The translations under genes and the position numbers were made by a program. From Acidobacteriaceae bacterium (GTDB lineage: Bacteria; Acidobacteriota; Terriglobia; Terriglobales; Acidobacteriaceae): a DNA stretch of 64,000 nucleotides. The notes beneath the pieces are model-generated. The model saw only the letters and a program-made list of their open reading frames with translations. It searched no databases and was not told where the DNA came from. Shown in pieces: positions 37,482 to 45,376 of the stretch. The stretch is taken from contig JARLFX010000025.1 in the NCBI GenBank assembly GCA_031296355.1, positions 1-64,000 on the forward strand. The letters are read 5' to 3'. How positions within the stretch are numbered: position 1 is the stretch's first letter; each line of letters begins with the position of its first letter.

Positions 37482-38944
37482 GTATTCGCGTCGGCAAAAC
37501 ATCCCATGCGCCCGACTTTCCTGCCGCAGCCAAAACAGCGCTCCAGAATGTTCAACTACGCCAGAACGTCCATCATGCTACTGATGTAATTCGCAACAAA
37601 CGCGCCCTGCGCGTACGCGAGACAAATGATTGGCAGGAATTGCGCCAGGCCGGCAACGACATCAAGGACCACACGCTCGCGCACCTAGACCACTACCTCA
37701 TCGAGTTCGAGCGCAACTGCCAGCAGGCAGGCGGCACCGTGCACTGGGCCCGCGATGCCGACGAAGCCAACGCCATCGCCATCGGCCTCATCCGCCAGTA
37801 CGGCGGCGACGAGGTGATCAAGGTCAAGACCATGACCTCTGACGAAATTCAGATGAACCAGGCATTGGAGAAGGCTGGCATCACCCCGCACGAGACCGAT
37901 CTGGCAGACATGATCGTGCAGCTCGGCGATGACGAGCCATCGCACATCGTAGTGCCCGCGCTGCACCGCAACCGCTTCGAGATTCGCGACATCTTTCGCA
38001 AGAAGATGCATCGCGACGATCTAACCGCGGAGCCGGAAGATCTGGCTGGAGCTGCACGACAATATCTACGTGACCGTTTTCTGCGCGTCAAAATCGGCAT
38101 CAGCGGCGCGAATTTCGCTATCGCGGAGAGCGGCTCCGTCTGCGTGGTGGAATCAGAAGGCAACGGCCGCATGTGCGTCACACTACCGGATGTTCTCATC
38201 ACCCTGGTTGGCATTGAAAAGCTGATACCCACCTTCCAGGACCTCGAAGTCTTTCTACAGTTGCTGCCTCGTTCCGCAACCGGCGAGCGCATGAATCCCT
38301 ATAACTCGCTCTGGAGCGGTGTGCATGCTGACGATGGGCCGAAGGCCTTCCACGTCATCCTGCTCGACAATGGCCGCACCAAGCTGATGCACCAAGAAAT
38401 GGAGCGCGAAACGCTGGACTGCATCCGCTGCGGTGCCTGCCTGAACGCCTGCCCGGTGTACCGCGAGACTGGAGGTCACGCGTACGGCTCCATCTACTCC
38501 GGCCCTATCGGTGCGATTCTTTCTCCACAGTTGAACTCGCTGCAACATTCGCGCTCACTGCCCTATGCTTCATCGCTCTGCGGAGCCTGCTACGAGGTCT
38601 GCCCCGTCAAGATCAATATTCCCGAGATACTCATCCACCTGCGCGGACGCATCGTACGCGACGACCAGAAGACTCTGAGCGGCACGCTGAGCCAGATGAA
38701 TCTCGCCATGCAGGGCGCCGCGCTCGTCTTCAGTAGCCAGCGCCGCTATGAAGCAGCACAGCGCCTGGGCCGCATGGGACAGATGCTCTTCCAGCACAAT
38801 GGCCAGCTTGAGCATCTGCCCGGCATGGCCGGCGGCTGGACCCGCTTCCGCGATCTGCGCCCGTTGCCGAAGCAGAGTTTCCGCGACTGGTGGAAAACCC
38901 GCGAAGCAGCACGGCCTGCTACGGCAAGGGAGGCACAGCCATGA
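37478..38944 (+). CDS. lutB: L-lactate oxidation iron-sulfur subunit LutB-like
   Basis: A 488-residue protein with an LUD domain (about 70-310, including VIKVKTMTSDEIQMN and ISGANFAIAESGSVCVVESE) followed by a ferredoxin-like region with two 4Fe-4S motifs, CIRCGACLNACPVYRETGG and CGACYEVCPVKINIPEIL. Together with LutA and LutC it oxidises L-lactate. ATGA overlaps at both ends couple it to its neighbours. Location beside rhaT makes sense because the rhamnose pathway here ends in L-lactate. Confidence 0.95.
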   Translation: MSIRVGKTSHAPDFPAAAKTALQNVQLRQNVHHATDVIRNKRALRVRETNDWQELRQAGNDIKDHTLAHLDHYLIEFERNCQQAGGTVHWARDADEANAIAIGLIRQYGGDEVIKVKTMTSDEIQMNQALEKAGITPHETDLADMIVQLGDDEPSHIVVPALHRNRFEIRDIFRKKMHRDDLTAEPEDLAGAARQYLRDRFLRVKIGISGANFAIAESGSVCVVESEGNGRMCVTLPDVLITLVGIEKLIPTFQDLEVFLQLLPRSATGERMNPYNSLWSGVHADDGPKAFHVILLDNGRTKLMHQEMERETLDCIRCGACLNACPVYRETGGHAYGSIYSGPIGAILSPQLNSLQHSRSLPYASSLCGACYEVCPVKINIPEILIHLRGRIVRDDQKTLSGTLSQMNLAMQGAALVFSSQRRYEAAQRLGRMGQMLFQHNGQLEHLPGMAGGWTRFRDLRPLPKQSFRDWWKTREAARPATAREAQP

Positions 38945-39588
38945 GATCAATACCCACAGCACGTGAAGAAATACTCGCACGCATTCGCGCAGCGCTGCCC
39001 ACAGATCGCGGCCATGAAGCCAGCGAAATTTCGCGTACCTACAAGCGCACTGGGAGCCTCAGCCGCGGAGCCTCTCTCGACCTTCTCCTTGATCGTCTGT
39101 CCGATTACGAATCAGAGATTCTGCATGTTGCCGAAGAGTCTGGCCTTGCGTTAGCCATTGCCCAGGCGCTGAACAAGGTGCATGAACAACGCCTTCTTGT
39201 CGATCCGGCATTCCCTACTGCTTGGCTCCCACAGGGCTTTGACGTCGTGGTAGACCATGATCTTCCTATCCAGACCATGAACGGTATCCCTGCCGTGGTC
39301 ACCACGTGCGAAGCCGCCGCTGCATCCACCGGCACCATCTTCCTGGTACATCATGGGGCTCAGGGGCGGCGCGTCATCACCCTACTGCCGGACCATCACA
39401 TCTGCCTGCTGCACCGCGCCCAGGTTTACGAATTGATACCCGAAGCACTTGCCGCCATCGCGCCGCATCGTGCAAAGTCCATCACCACTATCTCTGGCCC
39501 CTCCGCAACCTCAGACATCGAGATGACACGCATTCGTGGCGTACATGGCCCGCGTCGGCTTACCGTGATCCTGTACGGAGAGATTTAG
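38941..39588 (+). CDS. lutC: L-lactate oxidation subunit LutC-like
   Basis: A 215-residue LUD-domain protein: MRSIPTAREEILARIRAALP at the N-terminus, VVVDHDLPIQTMNGIPA, TTCEAAAASTGTIFLVHHG, ITLLPDHHICLLHRAQVYE and ISGPSATSDIEMTRIRGVHG. The ATG at 38941 overlaps the lutB stop. Its own stop overlaps the stop of convergent rhaM by two bases, leaving no space for a terminator between them. Confidence 0.93.
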   Translation: MRSIPTAREEILARIRAALPTDRGHEASEISRTYKRTGSLSRGASLDLLLDRLSDYESEILHVAEESGLALAIAQALNKVHEQRLLVDPAFPTAWLPQGFDVVVDHDLPIQTMNGIPAVVTTCEAAAASTGTIFLVHHGAQGRRVITLLPDHHICLLHRAQVYELIPEALAAIAPHRAKSITTISGPSATSDIEMTRIRGVHGPRRLTVILYGEI

Positions 39589-39926
39589 TTTTCGACTGTT
39601 TGCCCGTCGAAGTGGAAGACTTCACGCATCTCCACCCACCGTTCGTTCGGGAGCACATCGTGTATGGGCTGTTGCATCGGGTCTATGATCTGCCACCAGC
39701 GTTGCGTAGCAGGGCATTCTGCCATCTTCTGCATGTCAGCAGCATAGTCGCCGCCGTGGTATTCAAAATACGCAAACAGCATACCGTTGTGCAGAAAGAT
39801 GCTGTAGTTTCGAATGCTGCATTCGGAGATGGTCTTCAGCACCTGCGGCCAGACCTCGGCGTGATAGCGGATGTATTCGGCTTCATATTCTGGACGAAGC
39901 CGAATGATCTGGGCATAACGGCGCAC
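39585..39926 (-). CDS. rhaM: L-rhamnose mutarotase
   Basis: A small cytoplasmic enzyme of 113 residues of the RhaM family, which interconverts alpha and beta anomers of L-rhamnose for the isomerase. Family features are RLRPEYEAEYIRYHAEVWPQ, NYSIFLHNGMLFAYFEYHG and QRWWQIIDPMQQPI. The start is a GTG at 39926 preceded by GGAGGTGA. Length equals the family's. It is transcribed alone toward lutC. Confidence 0.95.
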   Translation of the reverse strand: MRRYAQIIRLRPEYEAEYIRYHAEVWPQVLKTISECSIRNYSIFLHNGMLFAYFEYHGGDYAADMQKMAECPATQRWWQIIDPMQQPIHDVLPNERWVEMREVFHFDGQTVEN

Positions 39927-40243
39927 AGGTTCACCTCCAAATCAAATCAGCCGCTCCTGCAATCCCGTCAGGATTGGCCTCATCCTTTTTACCTCATTTG
40001 AAATTATTTTCATATTGAAAAATAAAAGACCATGGTGCCCTTCAAGCAGGGTAAGGCGTGAGCCCCCTTCTTGCGCCTGTATCCCATATGAAAATACAGC
40101 CTTCAAATGTCCGATGGGGCAGTGATGTTCACTTTCCATTCGCGCAAGGCAACGGGTTCGCAATCCGCAATGTGTTCAATCACTCCGAGTCACCTCTATA
40201 CCTGCCGAAGAGTTCCAGCAAATACTGCATCGCACGGCAATCT
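39927..40243. other. Intergenic region upstream of rhaM and downstream of the MFS gene
   Basis: About 317 bases without a credible gene. The part near 39990-40030 is AT-rich with ATTTGAAAT (39996-40004) and TATTGAAAAATA (40013-40024), which resemble the candidate rha operator core. No terminator was clearly seen for the MFS gene. Confidence 0.45.
39996..40024. promoter_or_regulatory. Possible degenerate rha operator before rhaM
   Basis: The palindrome ATTT-G-AAAT and, 9 bases on, TATTGAAAAATA, a stretched version of TATTGAAATA. It lies 70-100 bases upstream of rhaM. Weak evidence on its own. Confidence 0.3.
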
Positions 40244-41920
40244 TTAAAAATACGTCTCAATCTCTTCCAGCGTCTTCCCCCTGGTCTCCGGGAGGAAGAA
40301 GACGGCAGTCAGGAAATAAACGATGGTGCATACTCCCCAGAACCAGAACATGGCATAGTAGCCAAAACGGCCCACTACCGGGAGAAATACTCCTGCAATC
40401 AGCGTGGAAACTCCCTGGTTGATCAGCAGGGCGATACCCATCCCGCCAGAACGAATCCGTGTTGGCATCAACTCAGATAGCGCGAGCCAAACCACCACCC
40501 CCGGCCCCACCGCAAACGAAGCAATAAAGAGTGCAATACAGCCAGCGATGAGCCAACCCGTCTTCTCGCTTGGGATCGGCCCGTAGTATGCATGTTCAAT
40601 CACCAGTGCCGATGCCTTGCCCCCTGCCTCCGGCTGAATATCCAGCACGCCTGTACTATCCGTATTCACCGCAGTGGCTACCTTGTCGCCATCGCCATAG
40701 CTGTATAGAACGGTCAGCCCCATGGGCGCGCTGCCAGCACCCTGCGAGTTCAGACTCCGAATCGGCAGCTTTAGAGCATTATTGCGGATTTCGCTCTGCA
40801 GTTGTTCCTGCATATCTACGCGCGTTGCTTCAAACGCATGAAACAGCACTCCGGCGCTGCACAGTGCAACCATGATGCCGGCGGTTCCCAGCGTCAGCAG
40901 AAACTTCCTTCCTTTCCTGTCCACCAGTGCAACTGCAACCAGTGTCATCAGGCAGTTCAGTAGTTTCACCGCTACATCACCCTGCGTTGCGTGTCCGGTG
41001 CTCATGCCCGCCTGCTTCAGGATGATGACCAGGTAGCTAAGAATCGAGTTGATCCCCGTTGCCTGATTGCAGGCCAGAATGACGCATGCCAGCACAAACG
41101 GAACAATATATTTGCGCTGCAAGAGCGACCCGGTGATCCCTGCTGCGGCCTTCTTTTGGTTTTCGTTCGCAAGCTCTTCCATCTCGCCGAACTGCCGCAT
41201 CGCCTCCACCTCGGAAGAGGAGCGCTGCAGCTCGAGCATCGCGTCCTGCGTCCGGCCCTTGCGGAAGAGCCAGCGCGGCGTCTCTCCCAGAAAGAAGCAG
41301 CCTACAAAAAAGATGATCCCCGGATAGATCACAGAGAGGAACATGCTGCGCCATGCATGATTCGCCGCAGCCAAAATCAGCGGAGCGTTTCCTGCCGCGG
41401 CTCGAATGGCCGCATCGGCCTGCCGCGCATAAAACCACCCCGCAAATGCCGCAATCACGAGACCGACCGTGAGCATAAACTGGAAGATGGCAGAACCTTT
41501 GCCGCGGCTCGACGCCGGCAGACACTCTGCCAGGTACAGTGGCACCACCACGGCTATGAATCCACCGCTCATGCCCTGCAATAACCTGCCAAGAAACAGC
41601 GGGATGAATCCCTGCGACAACACGATCACGCCAACGCTGGCCACAAACAACAGCCCACTGATGATCATCATCATCCGGCGTCCCAGCCAATCCGCCAGGA
41701 ACCCAGCAACCAGCGAGGAGAACATGCTTCCACCCAGTACTGCCGCTACGATGATCGAGGTCTGGCCCTGCGTCAGATTGACGGTCTTGCCCAGGTACAG
41801 CAACGCCGCGGCAATAATACCGACATCAATGCCATAGAGCAGGCCGCCCATGCCCGCAATGAACAGAAGGAAACGATCATAGATAATACCTGTAAGTTTC
41901 TTGCCGGTCTTTACATTCAT
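40244..41920 (-). CDS. Sugar porter family MFS transporter with a large internal insertion
   Basis: A 558-residue inner-membrane symporter of the sugar porter family (XylE/GalP type). Diagnostic motifs are GGLLYGIDVGIIAAALLYL in helix 1, ADWLGRRMMMI after helix 2, GRLLQGMSGGFIAVVVPLYL then AECLP, GETPRWLFRKGRTQDAM, CNQATGINSILSYLVIILKQ, DRKGRKFLLTLGTAG and LPETRGKTLEEIE. An extra stretch of about 90 residues (about 370-460, containing QLQSEIRNNALKLPIRSLNS and a beta-rich part) sits between helices 9 and 10 and makes the protein longer than the usual 460-500. It lies downstream of GH30 and GH62, so xylose or arabinose uptake is likely but not shown. Confidence 0.88.
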   Translation of the reverse strand: MNVKTGKKLTGIIYDRFLLFIAGMGGLLYGIDVGIIAAALLYLGKTVNLTQGQTSIIVAAVLGGSMFSSLVAGFLADWLGRRMMMIISGLLFVASVGVIVLSQGFIPLFLGRLLQGMSGGFIAVVVPLYLAECLPASSRGKGSAIFQFMLTVGLVIAAFAGWFYARQADAAIRAAAGNAPLILAAANHAWRSMFLSVIYPGIIFFVGCFFLGETPRWLFRKGRTQDAMLELQRSSSEVEAMRQFGEMEELANENQKKAAAGITGSLLQRKYIVPFVLACVILACNQATGINSILSYLVIILKQAGMSTGHATQGDVAVKLLNCLMTLVAVALVDRKGRKFLLTLGTAGIMVALCSAGVLFHAFEATRVDMQEQLQSEIRNNALKLPIRSLNSQGAGSAPMGLTVLYSYGDGDKVATAVNTDSTGVLDIQPEAGGKASALVIEHAYYGPIPSEKTGWLIAGCIALFIASFAVGPGVVVWLALSELMPTRIRSGGMGIALLINQGVSTLIAGVFLPVVGRFGYYAMFWFWGVCTIVYFLTAVFFLPETRGKTLEEIETYF

Positions 41921-42295
41921 GCTATAAATTCGCCCCTCTGATCGCGCTAGCGTTCCAGCCCGGTTCAGTCACTGGAAGTGCCTGATAACGATAGTAGATC
42001 GGTCGGCGGCAAAATTGCCGCCTTCACCCTCAATACTACTTAGAGAAAAGCCCTGGTTGGCGTTGCACGGGCTGGCGCTGATGACCTTTATACCTCGGAA
42101 AGTGAAAGTTCCGCATGTTGTTCCGAGCGCTTTCGTACTTTCTGGATTAGTTGAGGCGCAGGAAGATTGCTGGTTAAAGTTGATTTGCTCTGGCCCCATG
42201 GGGCCAGAGCAAAAAAGGTCAGACAATGGCAATGACATCGGCCCGTCCGTACAATCAACAACCGTTGACAGCATTGCAGCATGGCAAGCTGCTGT
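41921..42295. other. Intergenic region between GH30 and the MFS gene
   Basis: About 375 bases without a convincing gene. It carries a 30-base perfect palindrome at 42184-42213 and should contain the promoter of the MFS gene. Confidence 0.45.
42184..42213. repeat. 30-base perfect palindrome
   Basis: TTTGCTCTGGCCCCA and its exact reverse complement lie back to back. It starts about 80 bases after the GH30 stop and is followed by A bases on the + strand. On the - strand a T-run comes before the hairpin, not after, so it is not a standard terminator for GH30. It may be a bidirectional stop, a REP-like element or a protein-binding site. Confidence 0.7.
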
Positions 42296-43885
42296 TTATT
42301 GCACGAAGGTGGTGATACTTTGCGCTGGCAGTATGGCCGTGAAGGTATTGTTGGATATGGGCAACGTACTTTGTTGTGCAATGGAACTGGTGGATGTGGT
42401 CTGATAAGGCGTTAACAACGTTACCATCTGACTGTTGATCTGAATGGGAAATGCGACTGCGGAAGTGTTGGAGTTGATGGCCACAATCACGTAGTGCCCA
42501 CTGCCCGCATAGGCCGACATATACACGCCACTACTCGGCGTGGGCGTTGCCGCGTAACGCACATAGCCAGGGCGAATGAAGCGCGCATACTGTGCCAAGG
42601 CGTAACCGAAGTAGGTTGGGGCATAAGTTGAATCAAGCAGGTGAGTTTGCACGCTGCTCGAACTACCGGTTGCCCACCACCAGACATAGGCGTTGTACTG
42701 CCCGACGGTCATGGAGTCGTGAATCTCCTCGGCGGCGGCAATGGCATCGGCAATGGAGGTAGTGGGTCCAGCTGAGACCGAGTTGATAAAGTGCTCGGTC
42801 ATCCAAACATCCTTGCCCTTGTTTACCGCATTCGCATAATAGGATGGCTTGGCTCCGTAGAGGTGCCCCCCAATAATGGCAATATTGGCCGCAGCCGTGC
42901 TGTCGTTCAATGCCGTATCCGACATGCTCTGCGAGAAATAAAACGATTCCGGCATGATCAGTTTGACCGGGTTGATTCCCTGGGTAAGTACCGAGCCGTA
43001 GCCAGCTACCCAGACATCCATTTGCGCCGCAGTCCACAGGCAGGACTCGTAGCAATCCGCACCCGTTGGGCCTTCATCCACGCCGTTTTGCTTGCAGGGA
43101 TTCCAGTCGGGCTCGTTCTGCATGGAGACTGCGTAGAGGTTTACGCCCTGATTGGTTGCATAGTTGACATAGGCTTTCAGATAGTTGGCATAATCAGAAT
43201 AGCTGCTTGTGCTCAAACTGCCTTCATTGATGCTGCCGTTGGTCTTCATGCTGGCTGGCGGCGTCCAGGATGAGGCGAAGATGGTGGCCCCCATAGCCTG
43301 CGCTGCCTTGGCATTGGTAAGCTCTACGGTCCACGCACTGGTGTCGGCTGCCTTGGTCGATAAGTTCCATGTGGTCGGCGCAATGCGCACGCGCATGATG
43401 CTCAGTCCAAGGTTGGCTCCCGATGTTCCATACAAAGACGTGACCTCGGTATTCGGCATCACGCTACCCGCCCACGCTTCTGATACGCCAAAGCCGCGAA
43501 TGGTCTGCCCTGCGCTACCGAAGTCCACCACCGCTGTCCCACCAGTAAGCACGCTGAGTGTCACCGCAGCCGTCTGGGTGGTGTATTTGTTGTAGTCTGT
43601 GGGAATAAAGGTCGCAGTGAGTGTATAGACGCCAGCGGTGCTCATCACCGTACCCATAGCAGGCGAGTAGTTAAAGCTACCAGGCACGTTGGATGATGCA
43701 TTTAACTGTGTTGCTGTCAGTGCCGTACCAGGAGCGATTGCAGTAGGCGTGGCCCACGTAATAGTAGGCGTGTCAAGTGTAGCGGTGCGCGCATCAGTAG
43801 AGCCACCACCGCCCCCGCATCCCGCGATCAGACCTGCAGCCAGTAGAGATATTCCGAGAGTTAAGCGCTTGCAGGTGGTAATCAT
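42296..43885 (-). CDS. GH30 glucuronoxylanase-like lipoprotein
   Basis: A 529-residue exported lipoprotein (LAAGLIAGCGGGGG lipobox). An Ig-like N-terminal domain (about 35-125) precedes a GH30 catalytic barrel: IRGFGVSEAWAGSVMP, LSIMRVRIAPTTWN, MGATIFASSWTPPASMKTNG, AVSMQNEPDWNPC with the acid/base Glu, and DVWMTEHFINS with the nucleophile Glu. The side beta-domain follows to the C-terminus. The pattern is closest to bacterial glucuronoxylan endo-xylanases (XynC type), which need glucuronic acid side groups; this fits GH115 and GH62 nearby. GGAG lies about 9 bases before the ATG. It starts 48 bases after the GH62 stop, in the same operon. Confidence 0.85.
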   Translation of the reverse strand: MITTCKRLTLGISLLAAGLIAGCGGGGGSTDARTATLDTPTITWATPTAIAPGTALTATQLNASSNVPGSFNYSPAMGTVMSTAGVYTLTATFIPTDYNKYTTQTAAVTLSVLTGGTAVVDFGSAGQTIRGFGVSEAWAGSVMPNTEVTSLYGTSGANLGLSIMRVRIAPTTWNLSTKAADTSAWTVELTNAKAAQAMGATIFASSWTPPASMKTNGSINEGSLSTSSYSDYANYLKAYVNYATNQGVNLYAVSMQNEPDWNPCKQNGVDEGPTGADCYESCLWTAAQMDVWVAGYGSVLTQGINPVKLIMPESFYFSQSMSDTALNDSTAAANIAIIGGHLYGAKPSYYANAVNKGKDVWMTEHFINSVSAGPTTSIADAIAAAEEIHDSMTVGQYNAYVWWWATGSSSSVQTHLLDSTYAPTYFGYALAQYARFIRPGYVRYAATPTPSSGVYMSAYAGSGHYVIVAINSNTSAVAFPIQINSQMVTLLTPYQTTSTSSIAQQSTLPISNNTFTAILPAQSITTFVQ

Positions 43886-43933
43886 CGTTATATGCTCCGC
43901 GTTGGCATGGAAACTCCATGCAGGTGATTGTTT

Positions 43934-45328
43934 CTAATTGGTTCGGGTGAGAATTCCCAGCTGCCATGGAAGGAGCCCGTAACTGGTGGATGAAGGAGTA
44001 GATGGCGAAACTCCCTGGTACAAATACTGCAGTTTCGTAGAATCAATGGTCATGGTCTGATCGTATCCGTCGCGCAGCATCTCGCCATGGCTGATGTCAT
44101 TAGTCCACGAGGTAATGCCATGGCCGAAGGTTACGTTGTTAATACCTGCGAATGGGTGTGACCAACTGCTTGCCGCACTAATTGGGGTAAGATCGCCATC
44201 GAGTGCCGTGGAGATGAAGGCGCGGAAGTACCGATGGTACGTAGTGGAGTCCATGGCTTCGATAAGTGTCAGATACTGATTCAGGCCCTTGAGCGCGTAC
44301 ACATTGGTGGCTTCGAAGAGATCGTGGGCATTGGCCGCTTGCATCACTAACACTGGGGTGCCGAAGCCGCTGGGAAAATTGCCGATCGTGGTTTGGCTGC
44401 GCCAGAACCGGCCGTCATCGCCAGAGAAGAACATGTAGCAGTTGCTGGAGTCGCAGATTACCCAGAAGTCAATCCAGTTGGGAACGTTCGAAGGCTGCGA
44501 CGCGAAGAAGCTCTGAGGCTTGGTCCATGTGGAGGGTTGTGTGATATCGCTTGTAGTCGAATATTGTGGAGGGCCAGACTGGTAGATCAGATACCACTTA
44601 CTCTGCGGCGCAAAGTAAAAGACCTGCGGTGCGCAATGATATCCGCTGAATCCCGATGTCGCATCCATATAGTATGGCGTGGCCGAAGAGGCCGAAGACC
44701 AATCGGTGAAGCTGAAGTAGGCCATGTTATAGTTGCCTGCACTGTCAGCTGTTGTCGCATAGACATGCCATTTATTGTTGTAATAGACGACCGACGGATC
44801 TTTGATCGCAACTATGCTGTGCGTGGCATTAGAAACAGCGCTGATTACCGGTGCGGTCGATGCCCACACGATCGGGGTGGACAGCAGCGATGCCGTACCA
44901 GGCCCGATCACAAGCGTCGAGATCGATGTGGTAGTTGCCGTACCATCCGTGGCCTGCACTGTCAGAGCATAGGAACCGGCTGCTGCCGTTCCCGGGTTAA
45001 ACGCAATCACACCTGTACTGCCTGTGCCAGGCTGCTGATCGTAAAGCACCGATGCACCCGTGGGTAAGCCACTGACAGCCAAACTGATCGACCCTGTTGA
45101 ATTTGTACGCATTACATTAGCCGTCACACGCCCAATCGCTCCGCCGGCGGAAACCGTGATCGTACTATTGGAGAGCGATAGCGACAGCGAGTCCGCAATT
45201 GGAGTGGATGATCCGGAGGGTGATCCTCCTGCAGAACAGGAGGTCATCAAGGGGAGGATAACTGATACCGCAAATATACGTATCAGCACACCTCTCCACT
45301 GACGACCCAACTCCTGCTCCGAAATCAT
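43934..45328 (-). CDS. GH62 alpha-L-arabinofuranosidase lipoprotein
   Basis: A 464-residue exported enzyme that removes arabinofuranosyl branches from arabinoxylan. The lipobox is in ILPLMTSCSAGG, followed by an Ig-like domain (about 40-125) and a five-bladed propeller with GH62 features: HSIVAIKDPSVVYYNNKWHV (catalytic Asp), YHCAPQVFYFAPQSKWYLIY, PNWIDFWVICDSSNCYMFFS, HDLFEATNVYALKG and SHGEMLRDGYDQTMTID (catalytic Glu). The frame is open to a GTG at 45370, but the ATG at 45328 follows AAGGAG and gives the lipoprotein signal directly. It is co-directional with the NHL gene before and GH30 after. Confidence 0.88.
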   Translation of the reverse strand: MISEQELGRQWRGVLIRIFAVSVILPLMTSCSAGGSPSGSSTPIADSLSLSLSNSTITVSAGGAIGRVTANVMRTNSTGSISLAVSGLPTGASVLYDQQPGTGSTGVIAFNPGTAAAGSYALTVQATDGTATTTSISTLVIGPGTASLLSTPIVWASTAPVISAVSNATHSIVAIKDPSVVYYNNKWHVYATTADSAGNYNMAYFSFTDWSSASSATPYYMDATSGFSGYHCAPQVFYFAPQSKWYLIYQSGPPQYSTTSDITQPSTWTKPQSFFASQPSNVPNWIDFWVICDSSNCYMFFSGDDGRFWRSQTTIGNFPSGFGTPVLVMQAANAHDLFEATNVYALKGLNQYLTLIEAMDSTTYHRYFRAFISTALDGDLTPISAASSWSHPFAGINNVTFGHGITSWTNDISHGEMLRDGYDQTMTIDSTKLQYLYQGVSPSTPSSTSYGLLPWQLGILTRTN

Positions 45329-45376
45329 AAAAAACAGTCTCCTTATGTTTGAACAACAAAACAAACTCACTGCCGT

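Noticed and set aside
42060..42240. Possible mobile-element remnant around the 30-base palindrome
   Set aside because: No transposase fragment and no flanking target duplication could be identified.
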